Source: Gammaproteobacteria bacterium
Lineage (GTDB): Bacteria; Pseudomonadota; Gammaproteobacteria; Eutrophobiales; Eutrophobiaceae
Assembly (NCBI GenBank): GCA_022826885.1
Contig: JAJDUB010000028.1
Location: 50,001 to 83,515 of the forward strand
DNA length: 33,515 bases
Direction: 5' to 3'
The notes under the pieces were generated by a model, which saw only the letters and a program-made list of their open reading frames with translations, did not search any database and was not told the DNA's origin. Below are positions 1 through 8,292 of this stretch, piece by piece. How positions within the stretch are numbered: position 1 is the stretch's first letter; each line of letters opens with the position of its first letter. The position numbers were made by a program, and so were the translations under genes.

Positions 1-1079
<1,079 letters not shown>

Positions 1080-1163
1080 ATAACACTCAAACGTTCTGTT
1101 ATATGCTGATAACAGTGCGATACCTTGGCTTTTTAGTTTCCCGAATTGCAGTAGTACCGATTT

Positions 1164-1279
1164 CCTGGCGGCCATAGCGCGTTGGTACCACCCGATCCCA
1201 TGCCGAACTCGGAAGTGAAACGACGTAGCGCCGATAGTAGTGCGGGTTTACCCGTGCGAGCGTAGGTCACCGCCAGGGC
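1164..1279 (+). rRNA. rrf: 5S ribosomal RNA
   Basis: The terminal helix is clear: CCTGGCGGC at the 5' end pairs with GTCACCGCCAGG at the 3' end. The internal loops contain the conserved CCACCCGATCCCATGCCGAA and the GAAGTGAAACG element. The length of about 116 bases is normal. It lies about 85 bases after the 23S gene with no tRNA in the spacer, and a terminator follows, so it is the last gene of this rrn operon. Ends are accurate to one or two bases. Confidence 0.96.
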
Positions 1280-1286
1280 TTAATAC

Positions 1287-1321
1287 AAAGCCCCTGGTCT
1301 ATTAAGGCCGGGGGCTTTTAA
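1287..1321 (+). terminator. rrn operon terminator
   Basis: AAAGCCCC at 1287-1294 can pair with GGGGCTTT at 1311-1318, and the stem runs into TTTTA. It lies directly after 5S rRNA, where an intrinsic terminator is expected. The reverse strand also gives a GC stem followed by a T-containing tail, so it could end transcription of the converging racemase gene as well. Confidence 0.8.
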
Positions 1322-1367
1322 ATATCCCGGACCTGGGTGACCTGAGCGACAATTTTGCAGGAGCAAA

Positions 1368-2081
1368 CTACAAATTGACAGGGTCATCAGACAATGCAAT
1401 AGAAATGGCCTTCCTTGCTAATAATCGAGTTGAGTCTAAACATGGTAAGGGAGAGATTTCATCGTTCATTAACAACGGTAGTTCGGTACATCCAAGTATG
1501 ACGCCATCACACCCCTGCTCTTTATATTTCTGGATGAGCCCCTGAAAATATGAGGTAGAGATTTCTTTAATACGTCCAGTATATAATTCTTCCCATATAA
1601 CCCGCTCAACTTCCCGAATTTCTTTCTCATTCGGTGTAATGTATTCGAGATTTTCCTTATCCAGTACGCGTTGATAAATAGAGCCCCTCATAGTGCAACT
1701 TGCTCCCAAGATAAGTAGTTTTTCCATACTACGCGCTTTGCCTTCTTCCACTGTCACTTCGCATATATGCAGACAAGGCAAGGAAAGTTTATCGCGTATC
1801 ATATCAAGGCTATGATGTATCCCATTATCTGCACAAATTGCAAAATCAGCTCCAATAGTTTTAAGTTTATCTACCGAGTTGGCTAACACCGCGCTCGCTG
1901 ATACCCAATCAATATTATTATCATCTGTAAAGTGTTTCATGTAATTTTCGAGAGAGAGCGTATGCAAAGTTACCTCCGGATGACGAAAATCACCTAAGAT
2001 TTCAGCTGCCTCTTTACAGATAGTCGTATAACACAGTGCGGCGCCCTCCGGACTGGTACCAACTATTCCGATATGTCTCAC
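1368..2081 (-). CDS. Aspartate/glutamate racemase family protein
   Basis: The product has the Asp/Glu/hydantoin racemase fold: an N-terminal IGIVGTSPEGAALCY segment (substrate-loop region) and the second conserved motif GCTEL with Cys198. The best match I know in layout is the YgeA/aspartate-racemase branch of about 230 residues. The first catalytic position, usually Cys or Thr in a C/T-N-T-x-H motif, appears here as ADNGIH, so Asp85 occupies it. A spare Cys83 sits two residues earlier. I chose the GTG at 2081 because GGAG lies 8 bases before it and the resulting 237-residue protein fits the family. An in-frame ATG at 2156 would add 25 residues with no good ribosome site. Transcribed away from the TonB receptor. 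Substrate unknown; a decarboxylase or isomerase role in the same superfamily is possible. Confidence 0.8.
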   Translation of the reverse strand: MRHIGIVGTSPEGAALCYTTICKEAAEILGDFRHPEVTLHTLSLENYMKHFTDDNNIDWVSASAVLANSVDKLKTIGADFAICADNGIHHSLDMIRDKLSLPCLHICEVTVEEGKARSMEKLLILGASCTMRGSIYQRVLDKENLEYITPNEKEIREVERVIWEELYTGRIKEISTSYFQGLIQKYKEQGCDGVILGCTELPLLMNDEISPLPCLDSTRLLARKAISIALSDDPVNL

Positions 2082-2156
2082 AGAAGTTTCTCCAGTATTT
2101 TGTGCGAGTTTATATGCCGTAGTTTCTATATTGGCAAGAGTTCCAGTACAACACAT

Positions 2157-2352
2157 CGCGTATAAGTTTAGAACACCTTAGCGCTAGCGTGCTTGTACAA
2201 ACCATTCCAAAAGTAAACATTTTTGATCGCCCAGGCGACAAAGATGATTGGCAATTCAACATTTATTGACAGGGCTTAATACGACATTGAGAGTAAAGTT
2301 TGTCCCCATACGTGAAATAATTTTGAATTATTGCCCAGGGGGGAATTATTAC
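2157..2352. other. Divergent intergenic region, racemase / TonB receptor
   Basis: This AT-rich gap separates two divergent genes and should hold both promoters. A perfect -35-like TTGACA occurs at 2266-2271 on the + strand, but I found no convincing -10 box at normal spacing. The receptor ribosome site AGGGGGGA is at 2337-2344. No clear operator dyad was seen. Confidence 0.35.
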
Positions 2353-4686
2353 ATGAACAGCCATGACTATAAGACTTACAAAACAACTCTTTTACGAGTG
2401 GGTTGCCTGGCTTGGCTAACCGCAAGCCTGACATCGCCCATTGTACAGGCCCAGGGTATGTTGGAAGAAGTGGTAGTAACAGCGACCAAGCGTACGACTA
2501 CCGTAAAAGAAGTCCCTATGGCGATCCAGGCAATCACCGGTGAAACTATGACACGTAATGGAATTGATAATCTGGATCAACTGACGGCGTCTATCCCAAA
2601 CTTTCAGGTAGGTGATGGCCTGTTGAGTACTGCCGTTGCTATGCGTGGCATGAGTTCCCAGCCCGAGCGAGGATTTGACCAGTCTGTAGGTATGTTTATC
2701 GATGGTATTTACAAGCCTCGTTCGCGGCAATACCGATCACCATTTATGGATGTCAGTCGTGTTGAAGTTCTGCGCGGACCACAAGCTGTTCTGTTCGGAT
2801 TGAACTCCACTGCGGGTGCGGTAAGCGTTATTTCAAACAGTAATCAGCCGGGAGATGATTTTGAAGCTGGGATTAGGGCAAAGTACGAGATTGAGTACGA
2901 GGGCGCTACTGTAGAAGGGTTTGCTGGTGGTAGTGTTAATGATCAACTAGGTTTGCGTTTTGCTGGCAAATACCGTAATGACGGGGAAGGTCAGATTGAA
3001 AATGCCTTTGATGGTAGGGACTATGGTGATCCTGAAGAATTGGTGCTGCGCGGTTCAGCAGTTTGGGTTCCCGTTGAAGGTACAACTTTTACTCTAAAAG
3101 TCGATTATGCAGATTTTGAAGCTGATGGGAATCCTGGTGAAGAAATGTCACCGCAGTTGTTTGGAGGTCTTAACGGTAATTTTGAGGCCAAACTTGATCA
3201 TAAAAATAATTGGGAAGACAACGTTGGTTATTCCCTGATGAACGCCAGGGGCCACGTAGAGCGCGATACGGCTGGTATTGATCAAGAGTCTGTCAATATT
3301 TCTTTAAACTTTGAGCAAGAGTTTGGTGGGTCTACGCTAACGGCGATGTTTGGGTATTCTGATATGGAATATAATTTGTCTCAGGATGGGGACACAGGTC
3401 CGTTGTTCTTTATCGTCAGCGCTTACCACGAGGAATATGAGCAAACTTCTTTGGAAGTGCGCTGGACTTCTCCTGTGGGTGAAACCTTTGAATGGATTGC
3501 AGGCGCCTATTATCAGGATAGTGAGCTGGTTAACCTCCAGCCTAATGTAATTGGAGGCGCCTATGATTCGTTTTTTGGTTTTGGTTTTGCCCCTGATGCA
3601 CCAATGACGTATTTGACCGGAGAGATGGGGTCAGACACCACCTCGGTATCTGCTTTCGGTATTCTGACCTGGAATATCTCTGACGTTTTGAGAGTAACGG
3701 GTGGATTGCGTTGGGCTGATACCGAAACGGATTACTTTCGTGGTGATAGTGGCTGTACCACATTAGATCCGGCACTTCTTCCACAAGCGACTCTTGACGC
3801 ATTTTCTGCTTTCTTCTTTTGCTTTACAGCACCAAATTATCAAGATGATCGAAGTTCTGATAACTTTATGCCGGAACTTGCCATTCAGTGGGATGCCACC
3901 GATGAGCTGATGCTATACGGCAAAGTGAGTAAGAGTGCGAAGGCTGGTGGCTTCGGGTTTAGTGTCTTAATTAATTCTGATGCCAATGGCAACCCCTTGG
4001 CTGAGTTTGATGACGAAAAAGCGCTGGGCTTTGAACTGGGCGCGAAATATCAAACGGATACCCATGAATTCAGTATTACCGGTTTTCATACAAAGTTTAA
4101 GGATTTGCAGGTCAACAGTTTTGATCCGGTGACTTTCATTGGGTCTATCCAAAACGCCGCTGAAGTGGTGAGTAAAGGTGTCGAGGTTGAAGGCCGTTGG
4201 GCTGCCACAGACTGGTTGATGTTGAGTGGGGTACTCACGTATCTGGATTCAGAATTTGAAGAGTTTGATGGTGCACCTTGTGGTGCTCTGGGTAATCACC
4301 CTGCGTCTACAACCATTCCCGGGAGTTGTGATCTTAGTGGCGTTACAACCGCATATGCGCCAGAAGTGGCGGGTTCACTGAATGCTGATTTGAGCATCCC
4401 GCTTACCAATGGTCTGAATTTAGTTGGTGGTGTGTCCCTGAGCTATAGTGATGATTATTTTACTGACTCTGATTTGACCAGGGAATTTAAACAAGACTCG
4501 TACACTCTTGTTGATGCGCGTATTGGTGTTGAAGCTCAGGATGGTAAATGGTCCGTATCTTTGATAGGAAATAATATATCGGATGAAATTATAATTAATC
4601 AGACTTCTTTGTACTTTACTCAAAACGCATTCTTGAAGTCAGCCCGTACGGTGGCCCTTCAAGCTACTTACCGCTTTGGTAGATAA
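2353..4686 (+). CDS. TonB-dependent outer-membrane receptor
   Basis: The 777-residue product begins with a Sec signal peptide (positive N-region, hydrophobic CLAWLTASLT, cleavage near VQAQ at residue 34). A TonB box EEVVVTATKR follows at about residues 38-47. The plug domain then covers roughly residues 50-160, with VEVLRGPQAVLFG and TAGAVSVIS. The rest is a 22-strand-type beta barrel ending in TYRFGR. The ATG at 2353 is preferred over the upstream in-frame start at 2248: AGGGGGGA lies 8 bases before it, and only this start gives a normal signal peptide. It should take up a large or hydrophobic ligand with TonB-ExbBD energy. This barrel type is often not siderophore-specific, and no iron gene is nearby. 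The ligand is unknown. A strong terminator follows. Confidence 0.93.
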   Translation: MNSHDYKTYKTTLLRVGCLAWLTASLTSPIVQAQGMLEEVVVTATKRTTTVKEVPMAIQAITGETMTRNGIDNLDQLTASIPNFQVGDGLLSTAVAMRGMSSQPERGFDQSVGMFIDGIYKPRSRQYRSPFMDVSRVEVLRGPQAVLFGLNSTAGAVSVISNSNQPGDDFEAGIRAKYEIEYEGATVEGFAGGSVNDQLGLRFAGKYRNDGEGQIENAFDGRDYGDPEELVLRGSAVWVPVEGTTFTLKVDYADFEADGNPGEEMSPQLFGGLNGNFEAKLDHKNNWEDNVGYSLMNARGHVERDTAGIDQESVNISLNFEQEFGGSTLTAMFGYSDMEYNLSQDGDTGPLFFIVSAYHEEYEQTSLEVRWTSPVGETFEWIAGAYYQDSELVNLQPNVIGGAYDSFFGFGFAPDAPMTYLTGEMGSDTTSVSAFGILTWNISDVLRVTGGLRWADTETDYFRGDSGCTTLDPALLPQATLDAFSAFFFCFTAPNYQDDRSSDNFMPELAIQWDATDELMLYGKVSKSAKAGGFGFSVLINSDANGNPLAEFDDEKALGFELGAKYQTDTHEFSITGFHTKFKDLQVNSFDPVTFIGSIQNAAEVVSKGVEVEGRWAATDWLMLSGVLTYLDSEFEEFDGAPCGALGNHPASTTIPGSCDLSGVTTAYAPEVAGSLNADLSIPLTNGLNLVGGVSLSYSDDYFTDSDLTREFKQDSYTLVDARIGVEAQDGKWSVSLIGNNISDEIIINQTSLYFTQNAFLKSARTVALQATYRFGR

Positions 4687-4729
4687 AACTTAAACTCACT
4701 GGCTTGATTTAAGTCAGGTTGGCCTGGAG

Positions 4730-4760
4730 AATGACGACATTTCAGTGTCGTCATTTTTTT
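4730..4760 (+). terminator. Rho-independent terminator of the TonB receptor
   Basis: AATGACGACA at 4730-4739 pairs perfectly with TGTCGTCATT at 4746-4755 around a 6-base loop, and a run of seven T follows. The stop codon of the converging crotonase gene (4751-4753) lies inside the hairpin, so the two genes share this DNA. Confidence 0.92.
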
Positions 4761-5530
4761 GAATTTCCGAAATTCTGTAGCCTGTTGATAGCATCTTCTG
4801 TGCAGAAACCGCCAGCAAGATCTTTGCGCATCAGAGCATCGTAATGGCACAGTGTGTCCCACTCCACTTTGTTCACCATTGCAAGTTGCTGCTTCATCAT
4901 TCCAAGCGAGGTGAGGCTCATTTTCGCAAACTTGCCTCCCCACTTTTCAACAATCTGTCTTAACTCGTTATCGGGAACCAGTTTCCATACCAGACCCAGA
5001 TCTTTCGCCTGCGCGGCGGAGATGAACTCTCCAGTGAGAAAGAATTCCTTTGCTTTGCGAATTCCAATGGATCGGGCCAGGCGCTGAGGCTCATGCCAGC
5101 CGGGTACAAAGCCCCACTTGGCGTGTGCATCACCGAACGTGGCCCCCTCTGCAGCGATGACAAGGTCACAAAAATAGGACAGGATAAAACCGCCGGCGAT
5201 CGCATTGCCCTGTACGACAGAAATCACAGGTTTGGACATTGCTTCAATTAAATCATCCAGTCTGGGTCCCAGAGGAATAAGATCTTCAAGCAGTTGTTCG
5301 GGGCTGTTCTCCAGTTTGTCCAGGGCGTACTTGAGATCCATTCCGGCACAGAAATCCTCACCGGCACCAAGCAGGAACACGGCCTTCACAGTGTCATCAC
5401 GATCCAAAGTCTGGAAAGCATCGATCAGTTCGTTCATCAACAGGGGGGTAATGGCGTTTTTCGCATTGGGTCTGTTCATGATGACCTTGGTATATCCTTC
5501 GCAGTATTCAACAATTACTTGTTCGTACAT
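4751..5530 (-). CDS. Crotonase-fold (enoyl-CoA hydratase/isomerase family) protein
   Basis: At 259 residues it has the crotonase layout: N-terminal strand with NRPNAKNAI (residues 19-27), first oxyanion-hole segment DFCAGMDLKYA (59-69) and second GNAIAGG (108-114). Aligned by eye to rat enoyl-CoA hydratase, both catalytic glutamates are replaced: Ile116 at the Glu144 position and His136 at the Glu164 position (GDAHAKWGFVPGW). It probably binds an acyl-CoA but is not an ordinary hydratase; isomerase, hydrolase or lyase chemistry is possible. The start at 5530 is chosen over 5548 because AGGAG (5538-5542) sits 7 bases before it. It begins 10 bases after the SDR stop and is the last gene of a three-gene operon. 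Confidence 0.88.
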   Translation of the reverse strand: MYEQVIVEYCEGYTKVIMNRPNAKNAITPLLMNELIDAFQTLDRDDTVKAVFLLGAGEDFCAGMDLKYALDKLENSPEQLLEDLIPLGPRLDDLIEAMSKPVISVVQGNAIAGGFILSYFCDLVIAAEGATFGDAHAKWGFVPGWHEPQRLARSIGIRKAKEFFLTGEFISAAQAKDLGLVWKLVPDNELRQIVEKWGGKFAKMSLTSLGMMKQQLAMVNKVEWDTLCHYDALMRKDLAGGFCTEDAINRLQNFGNSKK

Positions 5531-5540
5531 AATGTGACTC

Positions 5541-6308
5541 CTAGACACTGATACTGAAGGCGCCGTCCACCGGCATCACGGCGCCGGTGACATAGCTTGC
5601 CTGCTCGGAACAGAGGAAGGTTGCCATGCTGGCAACCTCAGCGGGCTGACCCATACGTTTCATGGGGATGTGCTCTACCAGCCGGTCGACGGTAGCCTGG
5701 TCGATACCACTGCGTTCGTAGATCTCTGTTGCTATAATTCCAAGGACAAGGCAGTTGCAGGTAATACCGCTATTGGCGTTTTCCCGGGCCACCTGTTTGG
5801 TCAGGGTGTGTATGGCGCCTTTGGTGACTGCATAGCAGGGAAGACCCGTAGTGCCGAAGTTACCGGCCACTGAGGAAATATTGATAATTCTGCCCCACTT
5901 GTTGTCCTTCATAATGGAGAGGGCCTGTTGGATCCAATAAAAGGCGCCGTTCAGGTTGATTCCAATTTCCCTCTCCCATTTTTCCGGAGCCATTCTTGCC
6001 ACAGTTCCGTAATTGTTCGTCAGAGCGGCACAATTAACGAGGATATCCAGGCGGCCAAACTCAGCTATAACTGTTTCAATAGCCAGTTCGACATCGCTAA
6101 GTTTGCTCTGATCCGCGCGAATAGCGAGTGTCCGGATATCCCCAGTCTGTAAATCCGCTGCCAAAGTCTGTATGCCTTCCTCGATGATGTCGCTTACCAC
6201 GATCATTGCACCTTCGCCCGCTAACGATCTGGCCACGGCATTTCCAATACCTTTGGCGGAGGCTGCACCGGTAATGACAGCGACCTTGCCGTTTAATTTA
6301 AGGTCCAT
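5541..6308 (-). CDS. Short-chain dehydrogenase/reductase (FabG-like)
   Basis: A classical SDR of 255 residues. The cofactor loop is TGAASAKGIG (residues 13-22), one residue longer than the usual TGxxxGIG. An Asp at residue 40 after the second strand points to NAD rather than NADP. The catalytic set is Asn118, Ser146, Tyr159 and Lys163 (YAVTK). The usual NNAG is VNCAA, and the PG motif after strand six is LG. The C-terminus SYVTGAVMPVDGAFS is typical. It sits between an ATC-hydrolase-like gene and a crotonase-fold gene, so oxidation or reduction of a hydroxyacyl- or oxoacyl-CoA is likely. The substrate cannot be read from sequence. Confidence 0.93.
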   Translation of the reverse strand: MDLKLNGKVAVITGAASAKGIGNAVARSLAGEGAMIVVSDIIEEGIQTLAADLQTGDIRTLAIRADQSKLSDVELAIETVIAEFGRLDILVNCAALTNNYGTVARMAPEKWEREIGINLNGAFYWIQQALSIMKDNKWGRIINISSVAGNFGTTGLPCYAVTKGAIHTLTKQVARENANSGITCNCLVLGIIATEIYERSGIDQATVDRLVEHIPMKRMGQPAEVASMATFLCSEQASYVTGAVMPVDGAFSISV

Positions 6309-6354
6309 AGGCCTTTTACTTACTTACATATGTTGTAGTTCGATTAAGAGCAAT

Positions 6355-6858
6355 TTATTTTTTGGATGAAAAAATCAACTCACACAGTTCATCGCCTTTT
6401 GCCATGTTACGTACCAGCCTTACTTCAGCGTCGGGATTAAGAGTCTTGGCAACGGTACGTTCGCAGTTACACAAGGCCTGGCAAAATGCAGGGGTTATTT
6501 CTTTTTCATGTCCCGGAAACCAGATGCAGGGCCGATGGAGTTTAAAGCTAACGTCGCCGTTTTCTTTCCGTTCCAGTGTGGTGTCGTAGCCACAGGCAGC
6601 GGTGGCCATTTGAAAATAGGCGCCTACGTCCATGAAGTCGGAACCATCCAAACCCATTTCACGCATGGCAGGGACAATCTTTTCCAGGGCAATTTTTTCA
6701 GCCCATGCTTTAATTAACTCAGCACCTTTCTCCTCTCCTAGTTCGGACATTACTGATTTGCACATTTCGGCAAAATACATCCAGCCGATTTTATTGCTGA
6801 CTTTGACCTTGCGTATTTCAGGCCACTCATCGACGTTGAGCTTGTTCGAATCTTGCAT
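6355..6858 (-). CDS. Small Cys-rich protein resembling L-2-amino-thiazoline-4-carboxylate hydrolase family
   Basis: A soluble 167-residue protein with no signal peptide. The N-terminal half is helical. The C-terminal half carries RPCIWFPGH (109-117), FCQALCNCE (125-133) and GDELCELIF (155-163), giving cysteines at 111, 126, 130, 132 and 159. This pattern fits what I recall of the ATC hydrolase-like family (PF14196), whose founding member opens a thiazoline ring. Many members have no known function and sit in oxidoreductase operons. AAGGAG lies about 9 bases before the ATG. It is the first gene of the operon with the SDR and crotonase genes, with 46 bases to the SDR. The family assignment is from motif memory, so the function is uncertain. 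Confidence 0.7.
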   Translation of the reverse strand: MQDSNKLNVDEWPEIRKVKVSNKIGWMYFAEMCKSVMSELGEEKGAELIKAWAEKIALEKIVPAMREMGLDGSDFMDVGAYFQMATAACGYDTTLERKENGDVSFKLHRPCIWFPGHEKEITPAFCQALCNCERTVAKTLNPDAEVRLVRNMAKGDELCELIFSSKK

Positions 6859-7065
6859 GGCACGGCTCTCCTTCGTTATCTGGTTTTTAGGATATAAGGT
6901 TTACTTTTGCCTATCATCTCATATTGTGAGGACTTGATCAGAGATGCCCTAATATAATCAAAGTTACCGAGCGCTAATGTGCAATAAGTATCGATTATCC
7001 TGTCATTTCCAACGAGCTATAATTTTCCACTGTTCCATACGAGTTCGGTACACTTAGAGTATTGA
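6859..7065. other. Intergenic region upstream of the ATC-like/SDR/crotonase operon
   Basis: This AT-rich gap lies between two - strand genes and must hold the operon promoter. I see no terminator hairpin for the upstream regulator and no convincing -35/-10 pair, apart from isolated AT-rich TATATT-like boxes on the - strand. Confidence 0.3.
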
Positions 7066-8061
7066 CTAGAGGTTACTGGTGGGAGGTTCACCGGTCCAGC
7101 GCTTGTAGGCACGCGCAAAATTACTGCTGTCACTGTACCCCAGGAGACAGGCAATTTCCGTCACGGACCTGCCTTCTTCCAGGTATAATTGGGCCAGTTC
7201 GCGCCGGGCGTGATCCAGCAATTTCTGAAAACTGGTGGCAGCTTGTTTCAGTTCCATGTTGAATGCTTCTGTATCCATGGAGAAACGTTTAGCGACGTCT
7301 TCCTTGGTCACTTTACCACCAGGTAGAAGCTCCAATAGCACACCATAGATCTTTGATGGCAGATCATTTGTGTTCATCTTTGCGATTTTTTCGATGACCA
7401 TACGCTCGTGTATCTTCGATAGTTTCGGATTACTTGTTGGCATAGGGATATCAAGGTCTTCCCGCTTAAAATAAATAGCCGTTTGGTTTGCGGAAAATTG
7501 CACGGGGATGCCAAAAAAAGCCTCATAATCATGCTCCCGTCCGGTAACAACTGTGGAGGTTTGTTCTACTCTACTGGGAATGTAATCCTCGTGGTGCATA
7601 AACCGGATCATATGCAGTATCATCGCCAGGATAGCGTCCTCCAACACCCGCAAGACTGCTGGATCTACCTCGCCGGTGCTTTTTACTCTGAGGCGAGCCT
7701 CATCTCCCAGTTCTTCAAACACCAGCACATGATTGGTTGATATAAATTCGTAGTATCGGGATAAGCGTTGACAAAAATCTCTTATGGTCGAACTGAACAA
7801 CAGCGTCACGCTCAATGAACCGAAACTGGTGGCATGGATAAATTCCGTGAATTTCAAGCCGAAACAGGGGTCCCCCGTCGCCTGTAATACGAGTTGTAGA
7901 AAGCGTTGGGTGGTTTCAAGCGGGACGCATACCGTCGTCCCTGGACTAAGAGGTAAGTCTAAGCCTTCCTCAGCGAGCAGTTTTTCAACATCGACACCGT
8001 AGGCTTGCAGTTCCTCTACCGCGAGCCTGATTGCTATATTGCTGGTGTATCGGACAACCAT
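7066..8061 (-). CDS. AraC-family transcriptional regulator (arabinose-binding-type N-terminus)
   Basis: A 331-residue regulator. Residues about 10-210 form the PF12625-type sensor domain, marked by RFLQLVLQATGDPCFGL and FCQRLSRYYEF. The C-terminal 90 residues are the double helix-turn-helix, with the canonical second motif SVTEIACLLGYSDSSNFARAYKRWTG split around residues 300-325. It is a clear paralogue of the regulator at 11967. It lies downstream of the IOR-type gene on the same strand and upstream of the ATC-like/SDR/crotonase operon, so it could control either. No Shine-Dalgarno match is visible before the ATG, so the start is less sure than the frame. Confidence 0.92.
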   Translation of the reverse strand: MVVRYTSNIAIRLAVEELQAYGVDVEKLLAEEGLDLPLSPGTTVCVPLETTQRFLQLVLQATGDPCFGLKFTEFIHATSFGSLSVTLLFSSTIRDFCQRLSRYYEFISTNHVLVFEELGDEARLRVKSTGEVDPAVLRVLEDAILAMILHMIRFMHHEDYIPSRVEQTSTVVTGREHDYEAFFGIPVQFSANQTAIYFKREDLDIPMPTSNPKLSKIHERMVIEKIAKMNTNDLPSKIYGVLLELLPGGKVTKEDVAKRFSMDTEAFNMELKQAATSFQKLLDHARRELAQLYLEEGRSVTEIACLLGYSDSSNFARAYKRWTGEPPTSNL

Positions 8062-8292
8062 GAAGGTATGCTAAAGAATTTCGGCTATTCCAAGGATACC
8101 AATGATCTTTCGGTTCATTAATGACTGGAAGCAGTCTCAAAATTCCAGAGTCTGGTTGATATAGCGTTAAGCGTCATCAATACTTACACTCCAATTATAG
8201 ATGATCATAGTGCTCATCACAGGGGCATTACTCATCAAAAATCGAGACCGGCAATGTAAATATCCAGTTGCTCTGGATACACTTGATTTTGG
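8062..8292. other. Intergenic region between IOR-type gene and AraC-family gene
   Basis: A 231-base gap that holds a possible terminator hairpin at 8261-8279 and an imperfect GATGA...TCATC dyad at 8200-8218. No protein-coding pattern was found here. Confidence 0.3.
8261..8279 (-). terminator. Possible terminator hairpin after the IOR-type gene
   Basis: TATCCAG and CTGGATA form a perfect 7-bp stem with a 5-base loop, 13 bases after the stop codon. On the - strand the following bases are TTTACATT, a weak T tract. It may end the 3.5-kb gene, or it may be a protein-binding dyad. Confidence 0.35.

Noticed and set aside
2279..2288. TAATACGACA, similar to the start of a T7 RNA polymerase promoter
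   Set aside because: Only the first 9-10 bases agree, the initiation part is missing and no phage polymerase is present; chance match.
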